A stretch of 64,000 bases of DNA, from NCBI GenBank assembly GCA_900538545.1, contig UPYK01000001.1:124001-188000 (forward strand). Direction: 5' to 3'. This DNA comes from an uncultured Eggerthella sp. (GTDB taxonomy: Bacteria > Actinomycetota > Coriobacteriia > Coriobacteriales > Eggerthellaceae). Both the position numbers and the translations under genes were made by a program. Within the stretch, counting starts at the first letter, position 1. Each line of letters opens with the position of its first letter. Positions 57,508 to 64,000 of this stretch are shown piece by piece. The notes below the pieces were generated by a model. It was given only the letters and a program-made list of their open reading frames with translations, did not search any database and was not told where the DNA came from.

Positions 57508-58338
57508 ATGGGAGTTAAACAGTACAAGCCCACAAGCCCCGGCAGGCGCTTCCAGACTGTTTCCGATTTTGCTGACATCACCAGCACTACTCCGGAAAAG
57601 TCTCTTCTGCGTCCTCTGCCCAAGAAGGCTGGTCGTAACAACAACGGCCGTATCACCACCCGCCATCAGGGCGGCGGCGTGAAGCGCCGTTATCGCGTGA
57701 TCGATTTCAAGCGCAACAAGGACGGCATCCCCGCTAAAGTTGCCACCATCGAATACGATCCGAATCGTTCTGCGCGCATCGCACTGCTCCACTATGCAGA
57801 CGGCGAAAAGCGCTACATCCTTCATCCGCGTGGTCTGAATGTTGGCGAGACCATCATCTCCGGCACCGATGCGGACATCAAGCCCGGCAATGCACTGCCG
57901 CTTTCCGCTATTCCCGTTGGTACGCTCGTCCATGCAGTTGAGCTTCAGCCGGGTCGCGGTGCTGCACTCGCTCGCAGCGCTGGCACCAGCATCCAGCTCA
58001 TGGGTAAGGAAGGCGATTACGCTATTCTGCGCATGCCTTCTTCCGAAATGCGCCGCGTGCTCGTTACGTGCCGCGCAACCGTTGGCGAAGTTGGCAACGC
58101 TGAGCACAGCAATATCAAGATCGGTAAAGCTGGTCGTAATCGCTGGAAGGGCATTCGCCCAAGCGTTCGTGGTACGGTCATGAACCCGGTCGACCATCCG
58201 CATGGTGGTGGCGAGGGCAAGAACAAGTCCTCCGGTCGTCATCCGGTCACCCCGTGGGGCGTTCCCACCAAGGGCCATCGTACCCGCAATCCCAAGAAGG
58301 CTTCGAGCCGCTTGATTATCCGTCGTCGCAAGAAGTAG
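57508..58338 (+). CDS. rplB: 50S ribosomal protein L2
   Basis: A 276-residue protein. ATG 57508 after GAAAGGAAAAAA is chosen. It has MGVKQYKPTSPGRR, the KRRYRVIDFKRNKDG block and the C-terminal MNPVDHPHGGGEGK loop at the peptidyl-transferase centre. Confidence 0.98.
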   Translation: MGVKQYKPTSPGRRFQTVSDFADITSTTPEKSLLRPLPKKAGRNNNGRITTRHQGGGVKRRYRVIDFKRNKDGIPAKVATIEYDPNRSARIALLHYADGEKRYILHPRGLNVGETIISGTDADIKPGNALPLSAIPVGTLVHAVELQPGRGAALARSAGTSIQLMGKEGDYAILRMPSSEMRRVLVTCRATVGEVGNAEHSNIKIGKAGRNRWKGIRPSVRGTVMNPVDHPHGGGEGKNKSSGRHPVTPWGVPTKGHRTRNPKKASSRLIIRRRKK

Positions 58339-58361
58339 CGCTTTAGGTTTGAGGAGAAACA

Positions 58362-58619
58362 TTGAGTAGAAGTTTGAAAAAAGGCCCCTTTGTTGAGCCG
58401 CGCCTGCTCGAACGCATCATTGCGATGAACGAATCAGGCGATAAGCATGTCATCAAGACTTGGTCTCGCTCATCGACCATCTTCCCAGAAATGGTCGGCC
58501 ACACCATCGCTGTTCATGATGGTCGCAAGCATGTGCCGGTCTACATTTCAGAATCTATGGTCGGTCATAAACTTGGAGAATTCGCTCCAACCCGCACCTT
58601 CCGCGGTCACGACAAATAA
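58362..58619 (+). CDS. rpsS: 30S ribosomal protein S19
   Basis: An 85-residue head protein using a TTG start (AGGAGAAACA upstream). It begins MSRSLKKGPFVEPRLLERI and ends with the conserved KLGEFAPTRTFRGHDK. Confidence 0.98.
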   Translation: MSRSLKKGPFVEPRLLERIIAMNESGDKHVIKTWSRSSTIFPEMVGHTIAVHDGRKHVPVYISESMVGHKLGEFAPTRTFRGHDK

Positions 58620-58632
58620 GAAAGGGTGAAAC

Positions 58633-58974
58633 ATGGAAGCTAGAGCAATAACTCGCTATGTGCGCGTTTCACCTCGTAAAGCACGCATCGTGCTCGATCA
58701 GATTCGCGGCAAGAACGTAGTGAAAGCACAGGAGACCCTGCGCTTCACCAATCGCGCGGTTGCAGAGATCATCGAGAAAACGCTTAACTCTGCGGTTGCT
58801 AATGCAGCGCAGAAGGGTCTCACCAATCCCGATCGTCTCGTGGTGAGCGCCTGCTACGCCGACGAAGGCCCCACCATGAAGCGCATTCGTCCGCGTGCAA
58901 AGGGTTCGGCATCCCGTATCCGCAAGCGCACCAGCCACATCACCATCATCGTATCTAACGGAGAGGAGGCATAG
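58633..58974 (+). CDS. rplV: 50S ribosomal protein L22
   Basis: A 113-residue exit-tunnel protein with YVRVSPRKARIVLDQIRGK and the tunnel hairpin PTMKRIRPRAKGSASRIRKR. The macrolide-contact loop is intact. Confidence 0.98.
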   Translation: MEARAITRYVRVSPRKARIVLDQIRGKNVVKAQETLRFTNRAVAEIIEKTLNSAVANAAQKGLTNPDRLVVSACYADEGPTMKRIRPRAKGSASRIRKRTSHITIIVSNGEEA

Positions 58975-58975
58975 T

Positions 58976-59685
58976 ATGGGTCAGAAAGTTAGCCCTACCG
59001 GCTTCCGTCTCGGTATTACGGAAGACTGGCGTAGCCGCTGGTATTCAGATAAAGACTATGCGAAAAACCTTGAGAACGACCTGGCTATCCGTAAGTTCCT
59101 GAACAAGCAGCTTGCCCATGCCGCCGTCTCACGCGTCGAGATCGAGCGTGCAGGCGACAAGATCAAGGTCATCATCACCACGTCACGTCCCGGTGTGGTG
59201 ATCGGTAAGAAGGGTGCCGAAGTCGACGCTCTTCGCAAGAAGCTCAACGAGATCGCGAACGGCACCGTTTCGGTCGAGGTCGTTGAAGTGAAGCGTCCCG
59301 AACTCGATGCTGTGCTCATCGCTCAGTCTGTTGCAGAGCAGCTCGAGAATCGTGTCGCATTCCGTCGCGCAATGCGCAAAGCTGTCCAGTCCGCTATGAA
59401 GAGCGGCGCTAAGGGCATTCGTATCCAGTGCTCTGGTCGTCTCGGCGGTGCTGAGATGAGCCGTCGTGAGTGGTATCGTGAAGGCCGCGTGCCTCTGCAC
59501 ACCCTCCGCGCGAAGATCGACTATGGTTTCGCTACGGCTGCAACCACCATGGGTTCGATCGGCATCCAGGTTTGGGTCTACCACGGCGAAGTGCTTCCGG
59601 GTCAGAAGGCTCCGCAGCCCGCACTCGAAGGTTCCTCGCGTCCTAATCGCGGCCGTCGTCGCAACAACGACAGGGGTGATAAATA

Positions 59686-59686
<1 letters not shown>
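58976..59686 (+). CDS. rpsC: 30S ribosomal protein S3
   Basis: A 236-residue protein; GGAGAGGAGG precedes ATG 58976. MGQKVSPTGFRLGITEDW is followed by the KH domain (VVIGKKGAEVDAL) and the C-terminal domain with GAEMSRREWYREGRVPLHTLR. The stop overlaps rplP. Confidence 0.98.
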
Positions 59687-60105
<419 letters not shown>

Positions 60106-60300
60106 ATGAAAGCAGTAGAGATCCGCGCACTTTCGGCTGACGATCTTCAGTCGAAGCTCAAAGAAGCGCGCGCAGAGCTTTTCAATCTGCGTTTCCAGAT
60201 GGCAACCGGTCAGCTCGATAACACTGCCCGTGTCAAGGAAGTTAAGAAGGACATCGCTCGCATCCAAACCGAGATGCGCGCCCGTGAGATGAGCGCATAG
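60106..60300 (+). CDS. rpmC: 50S ribosomal protein L29
   Basis: A 64-residue two-helix protein, starting immediately after the rplP stop: IRALSADDLQSKLKEARAEL, then FQMATGQLDNTARVKEVKKD. Confidence 0.97.
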   Translation: MKAVEIRALSADDLQSKLKEARAELFNLRFQMATGQLDNTARVKEVKKDIARIQTEMRAREMSA

Positions 60301-60331
60301 CTCACGCGAACTGTTAGAAAGGTAGAGAATA

Positions 60332-60592
60332 ATGGCTGAAGAACGCAATTCTCGTAAAGTTCGCCAGGGCGTGGTTGTAAGCGCATCTGGTGATAAGACC
60401 TGTGTTGTTGAAATCATGGAACGTAAGCCTCACCCGGTCTACGGCAAGATGGTGAACAGCACCAAGAAGCTCCACACGCATGATGAGAATAACGAAGCAG
60501 GCGTGGGAGACGTTGTAACCGTTATGGAGACCCGTCCTCTGTCGAAGCTGAAGCGTTGGCGTCTCCTCGAGATCGTAGAGAAGGCTAAGTAG
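60332..60592 (+). CDS. rpsQ: 30S ribosomal protein S17
   Basis: An 86-residue OB-fold protein with RKVRQGVVVSASGDKTCVV and HDENNEAGVGDVVTVMETRP. GAAAGG lies upstream; standard order after rpmC. Confidence 0.98.
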   Translation: MAEERNSRKVRQGVVVSASGDKTCVVEIMERKPHPVYGKMVNSTKKLHTHDENNEAGVGDVVTVMETRPLSKLKRWRLLEIVEKAK

Positions 60593-60635
60593 TAACGCTT
60601 GTTACCGCTTAGCTATCATCGAAAGGGATAAGCAC

Positions 60636-61004
60636 ATGATTCAAATGCAGAGCATGCTTTCCGTTGCCGATAACTCCGGCGCACGTAAAGTGCAGTGCAT
60701 CAAGGTCCTCGGTGGCTCTAAACGCCGTTACGCCGGTCTTGGTGATGTTATCGTTTGCAGCGTTAAAGAAGCAATGCCGAATGGCAACATCAAAAAAGGC
60801 GAAGTCGTCCGCTGTGTGGTCGTTCGCGTGAAGAAAGAAGTTCGTCGCAGCGACGGCAGCTATATCAAGTTCGACCAGAACGCTGCGGTGCTCATCGATG
60901 CCAATGGCGCACCGAGGGGCACGCGTATCTTCGGTCCGGTCGCACGTGAGCTTCGCGATAAGAAGTACATGAAGATCGTGTCTTTGGCACCGGAAACGCT
61001 GTAA
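60636..61004 (+). CDS. rplN: 50S ribosomal protein L14
   Basis: A 122-residue protein starting MIQMQSMLSVADNSGARK and ending with RIFGPVARELRDKKYMKIVS. Conserved throughout. Confidence 0.98.
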   Translation: MIQMQSMLSVADNSGARKVQCIKVLGGSKRRYAGLGDVIVCSVKEAMPNGNIKKGEVVRCVVVRVKKEVRRSDGSYIKFDQNAAVLIDANGAPRGTRIFGPVARELRDKKYMKIVSLAPETL

Positions 61005-61017
61005 GGGGGTTAAGGAC

Positions 61018-61332
61018 ATGAAGATGAACGTCAAAAAGGGCGATCGCGTACGCGTTCTCGCTGGTAAAGATGCTGGTGCAGAAGGTGTCGTTCTGGAGGC
61101 CTACCCGCAGAAGCAGCGCGTTAAGGTCGAGAAGGTCAACGTGGTCAAGAAGCATCTCCGCCCCACGCAGGCTAATCCTTCGGGTGGCATTTCTGAAATG
61201 GAAGCGCCGATCCACGTTTCCAACGTCGCGGTCATTTGCCCGGATTGCAAGAAGCCCACGCGTATCAATAATCGTCGTGAGAACGGCAAGAAGATTAGGG
61301 TTTGCAATAAGTGCGGCAAAGACATCGACTAG
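61018..61332 (+). CDS. rplX: 50S ribosomal protein L24
   Basis: A 104-residue protein with the KOW motif (KGDRVRVLAGKDAGAEG). The C-terminus has a zinc-ribbon pair of CxxC motifs (CPDCKKP and CNKCGKD), found in some lineages only. A 258-base structured spacer follows before rplE, where only about 20 bases are usual. Confidence 0.97.
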   Translation: MKMNVKKGDRVRVLAGKDAGAEGVVLEAYPQKQRVKVEKVNVVKKHLRPTQANPSGGISEMEAPIHVSNVAVICPDCKKPTRINNRRENGKKIRVCNKCGKDID

Positions 61333-61352
61333 AAGTTCTGGATGCGGCCCTA

Positions 61353-61480
61353 AAAGTTCCGGTTGCGCTTCTTCTGAACGCTTTCTTCGGACGCTGCGTT
61401 GGACGAAGCCAACTTGGTCCGAAGACCCGATCATAAGAAGCACCCCGAAACTTTTAAATAAGGAAGCATTTCGGAACTTT
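61353..61480 (+). ncRNA. Candidate structured RNA element between rplX and rplE
   Basis: Nested perfect stems can be drawn: outer AAAGTTCCG (61353-61361) with CGGAACTTT (61472-61480); middle GCTTCTT (61367-61373) with AAGAAGC (61435-61441); inner CTTCGGAC (61385-61392) with GTCCGAAG (61417-61424), capped by GTTGG/CCAAC. No gene fits. It could be a regulatory leader of rplE or a small mobile-element relic. Its being an independent RNA is not shown. Confidence 0.5.
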
Positions 61481-61518
61481 AAAGCTCGCTGAAGTCAAAC
61501 GGCAGAGGCGGGATATGA

Positions 61519-61566
61519 CCCTTGAGGCACCTCAAGGGACGCAGGGTCGGAAATCCTGCGTTTAAT
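61519..61566 (+). promoter_or_regulatory. Two adjacent hairpins before rplE
   Basis: CCCTTGAG-GCAC-CTCAAGGG (61519-61538) is followed by CGCAGG with CCTGCG (61540-61560) and TTTAATT. The second is terminator-like, so some transcription may stop before rplE. GAAAGG then precedes the rplE ATG. Confidence 0.55.
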
Positions 61567-61590
61567 TCATCGAAGAAAGGTAAGCAAACT

Positions 61591-62142
61591 ATGGCTACTC
61601 CTCGTTTGAAGGAAAAGTACAACAACGAAGTGCGCGACAAGCTCTACAAAGAGCTCGAGCTCACTAACGTCAATCAGGTTCCCCGTCTCGAGAAGATCGT
61701 CGTCAACATGGGTGTCGGCCGCGCGGCTGGCGATTCCAAGTTGCTCGATGGCGCTATCGCGGACCTGCGTGTCATCACCGGTCAGCAGCCGATGGTCACT
61801 CGTGCAAAGAAGTCCATTGCAGGTTTCCATCTGCGTGAAGGTCAGGCAATCGGTGCGAAGGTCACCCTTCGTGGCGATCGCATGTGGGAGTTCTTCGACC
61901 GTCTCATGTCCACCGCGCTTCCTCGCGTGCGTGACTTCCGCGGTTTGAACCCCAAGAGCTTCGATGGCCGTGGAAATTACACCATGGGTCTTAATGAGCA
62001 GCTGATCTTCCCGGAAATCGAGTACGATAAGGTCGATCACACGCGCGGTATGGACATCACGTTCGTTACCACGTCGGAGAACAACGAGGGTGCTAAGGCG
62101 CTTCTGGATGCGCTGGGCTTCCCTTTTAAGAAGAATGCCTAA
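61591..62142 (+). CDS. rplE: 50S ribosomal protein L5
   Basis: A 183-residue protein. ATG 61591 (MATPRLKEKYNNEV) follows GAAAGG. It holds VPRLEKIVVNMGVG, TRAKKSIAGFHLREG and the GLNEQLIFPEIEYD signature. It binds 5S rRNA. Confidence 0.98.
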   Translation: MATPRLKEKYNNEVRDKLYKELELTNVNQVPRLEKIVVNMGVGRAAGDSKLLDGAIADLRVITGQQPMVTRAKKSIAGFHLREGQAIGAKVTLRGDRMWEFFDRLMSTALPRVRDFRGLNPKSFDGRGNYTMGLNEQLIFPEIEYDKVDHTRGMDITFVTTSENNEGAKALLDALGFPFKKNA

Positions 62143-62180
62143 ACTCAAACAAGAGTTGGTAATAAGAAAGAAGGATTTGA

Positions 62181-62366
62181 ATGGCTAAGAAATCGATGAT
62201 CGCCAAATCAAAGCGAGTACCGAAGTATTCGACTCGGCATCACAACCGCTGCAGCCGCTGTGGGCGTCCCCATGGCTACTATCGCAAGTTCGGTCTGTGC
62301 CGTATCTGTCTTCGCGAACTTGCTAACCGAGGCGAACTTCCCGGCGTGACCAAAGCTTCCTGGTAA
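62181..62366 (+). CDS. rpsZ: 30S ribosomal protein S14, zinc-binding type
   Basis: A 61-residue type Z S14 with two CxxC pairs (CSRCGRP and CRICLREL) that bind zinc. The long, zinc-free paralog is not present here. Confidence 0.97.
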   Translation: MAKKSMIAKSKRVPKYSTRHHNRCSRCGRPHGYYRKFGLCRICLRELANRGELPGVTKASW

Positions 62367-62476
62367 GCATCAGTCAAGTTCGATCACGTGCTGAGTGTCG
62401 AGAGTCAAGGCGTGGTCACTAAGGGTGCCCGCGAACCGGCTTTTCGTCTCATCAAGAACAAAGGAGAAACAAAACA

Positions 62477-62875
62477 ATGAGCATGAACGATCCCATTGCA
62501 GATATGCTTACGCGCGTGCGTAATGCGAACTCTGCAGGCAAGCTTACGGTTTCCATGCCGTCGAGCAAAAAGCTTGTCGAAATTGCCCGCATCATGCAAG
62601 AAGAGGGCTACATCACTGGCTACGAAGTGGAAAGCGCAAACCCGCGCGACATCCTTGAGATCACCCTCAAGTATGGCGAGAAGAAGGCGCGCACTATCCG
62701 TGGCATCAAGCGCATTTCCAAACCGGGTCTTCGAATCTACGCTGGCAAAGATGAATTGCCGCGTGTTCTGGGCGGTTTGGGTACTGCGATCATTTCAACG
62801 AGCAAGGGCGTAATGGCCGACCGCGATGCACGCAAGAACGGCATCGGTGGCGAAGTCATCGCTTATATCTGGTAG
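62477..62875 (+). CDS. rpsH: 30S ribosomal protein S8
   Basis: A 132-residue protein beginning MSMNDPIADMLTRVRNAN, with the C-terminal STSKGVMADRDARKNGIGGE signature. In many bacteria S8 represses the spc operon. Confidence 0.98.
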   Translation: MSMNDPIADMLTRVRNANSAGKLTVSMPSSKKLVEIARIMQEEGYITGYEVESANPRDILEITLKYGEKKARTIRGIKRISKPGLRIYAGKDELPRVLGGLGTAIISTSKGVMADRDARKNGIGGEVIAYIW

Positions 62876-62890
62876 GAAGGGAGGAATACT

Positions 62891-63433
62891 GTGTCACGTA
62901 TCGGCAAAATGCCCGTCACTATTCCTGCCGGAGTAGAAGTTAAGGTCGATGGCCAGACTGTTACGGTCAAAGGCCCCAAGGGCGAACTCACCCGTACCTT
63001 CAACGACATGATGGATATCAAGGTCGAAGGTAATGAAGTAATCGTCGAGCGTCCGGACGATAGCCGCGAAGCAAAGAGCTTCCATGGTCTTACGCGTACG
63101 CTCATCAACAATATGGTTCAGGGCGTTTCTGAAGGTTATTCCAAGAAGCTCGAGCTGGTAGGCGTTGGCTATCGTGCAGCGCTCAAAGGCAAGGACCTCG
63201 AGATCCAGCTTGGTTTCTCGCATCCGGTCGTTGTCGAGGCTCCTGAGAACATCACCTTTGAAGTTCCCAGCCAGACTGAGATCATCGTTAACGGCATCAG
63301 CAAAGAGCAGGTTGGCCAGGTTGCTGCAGACATTCGCAAATGGCGTAAGCCCGAACCTTACAAGGGCAAGGGTATTCGCTATGAAGGCGAATATGTACGT
63401 CGCAAGCTTGGTAAAGCTGCTAAGTCTGAGTAA
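62891..63433 (+). CDS. rplF: 50S ribosomal protein L6
   Basis: A 180-residue protein with GTG start after GGAGG. SRIGKMPVTIPAGVEV and the C-terminal EPYKGKGIRYEGEYVRRKLG signature are conserved. Confidence 0.98.
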   Translation: MSRIGKMPVTIPAGVEVKVDGQTVTVKGPKGELTRTFNDMMDIKVEGNEVIVERPDDSREAKSFHGLTRTLINNMVQGVSEGYSKKLELVGVGYRAALKGKDLEIQLGFSHPVVVEAPENITFEVPSQTEIIVNGISKEQVGQVAADIRKWRKPEPYKGKGIRYEGEYVRRKLGKAAKSE

Positions 63434-63466
63434 AGACGCACAAGCTAGGAAAGAAGGAATTTAAGC

Positions 63467-63835
63467 ATGAAAAAGCTTCAAAAGAAACAAGCCGGCTTGC
63501 GTCGCCGCCACACCCGTGTCCGCGGCAAGATCTCCGGCACGGCAGAGCGTCCTCGTCTTTGCATCACCCGCTCTAACGCGAATATGTACGCTCAGGTTAT
63601 CGACGATGTCACCGGCAAGACCATCTGCGCTCTTTCAACGCTCGGTCCCGATTTCAAGAAGACGGGAAAGACGGGCGCAACGGTCGAAGGTGCCGCAGAG
63701 CTCGGTAAGCTGATCGGTAAGAAAGCACAGAAGAAAGGCGTCACCGAAGTGGTCTTCGATCGCGGTGGCAACCTCTATCATGGTCGCATCCAGGCTGTTG
63801 CCGACGGTGCCCGTGAAGCAGGCCTGAAGTTCTAA
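63467..63835 (+). CDS. rplR: 50S ribosomal protein L18
   Basis: A 122-residue 5S rRNA-binding protein: HTRVRGKISGTAERPRLCI at the start, and VVFDRGGNLYHGRIQAVADGAREAGLKF at its end. GAAAGAAGG is upstream. Confidence 0.98.
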   Translation: MKKLQKKQAGLRRRHTRVRGKISGTAERPRLCITRSNANMYAQVIDDVTGKTICALSTLGPDFKKTGKTGATVEGAAELGKLIGKKAQKKGVTEVVFDRGGNLYHGRIQAVADGAREAGLKF

Positions 63836-63851
63836 GAGAGGGTAGAGGTAA

Positions 63852-64000
63852 ATGGCTCGTAAACAAGAAAACAAGGCAGACGTTCCTGAGCTCGAAGAAC
63901 GTGTTGTCTATATCAATCGTGTATCCAAGGTAGTCAAGGGCGGTCGTCGCTTCGCTCTTACTGCACTGGTCGTCGTCGGCGATGGTAACGGTCGTGTTGG
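63852..64000 (+). CDS. rpsE: 30S ribosomal protein S5, cut by the window end
   Basis: ATG 63852 follows GAGGGTAGAGGT. The 49 visible residues include LEERVVYINRVSKVVKGGRR and ALVVVGDGNGRV, the S5 double-stranded RNA-binding start. The rest lies beyond the window. Confidence 0.96.
   Translation, partial: MARKQENKADVPELEERVVYINRVSKVVKGGRRFALTALVVVGDGNGRV

Overview
The window looks like a chromosomal segment of an Actinomycetota of class Coriobacteriia, most likely an Eggerthellaceae (Slackia-like) gut or oral anaerobe. This rests on the GC-rich coding style, a VaFE-repeat surface protein with its own class B sortase, an MptD-type ECF transporter, and the relaxase/VirB4/VirD4/NlpC gene order of coriobacterial conjugative elements. 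I could not search a database, so the genus is a guess. No rRNA, tRNA or CRISPR array was seen.

Region 1 (1-7.5 kb) is a same-strand cluster: a truncated TetR regulator, two half-size ABC transporters with the exporter fold, an ECF module (S, T and a fused double ATPase), a 64-residue small protein and a DtxR-like metalloregulator. The set resembles heme or metal-chelate handling loci. Whether it is cargo of the neighbouring element or resident chromosome cannot be decided here.

Region 2 (about 7.9-36.5 kb) is an integrative conjugative element (ICE). On the + strand lie small HTH proteins, a DnaC-like loader, a PcfB-like protein, the VirD4 coupling protein, pilin-like and PrgI membrane proteins, the VirB4 ATPase, a bifunctional wall hydrolase, a VirB6-like channel protein, a 1022-residue surface protein and a sortase. 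On the - strand come a two-gene CBASS-like operon (CD-NTase plus a membrane-anchored putative effector), an Abi/HEPN protein, a 24-codon coupled peptide gene, the mobilization genes (relaxase and MobC-like), a candidate oriT, parB/parA, a YraN-like protein, an RHH protein, a tyrosine integrase and an excisionase-like protein. A divergent XRE repressor and an AlbA_2 (Schlafen-type) protein end the element. Four AGAAC-N6-GTTC type palindromes in front of xis/int, xre and parA suggest one repressor controls excision and partitioning. The element abuts the 3' end of guaA, a known insertion hotspot for genomic islands. The other att site was not found and may lie left of the window.

Region 3 (36.5-64 kb) is housekeeping: guaA, an AEC transporter, a cupin protein, uppP, chorismate mutase plus DAHP synthase, a pcrA-like helicase, a CBS-containing inorganic pyrophosphatase, panBCD, then rpsL-rpsG-fusA-rpsJ-rplC-rplD-rplW and rplB through rpsE (cut by the window end). 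The usual S10 operon is split after rplW by a terminator and a block holding nudC, an isolated F-type atpG on the opposite strand and a 62-residue protein. rplB has its own promoter. A 24-nt element (22 of 24 identical) occurs near the promoters of both ribosomal operons. An unusually long, highly structured spacer separates rplX from rplE, and a terminator hairpin sits in the panB leader.
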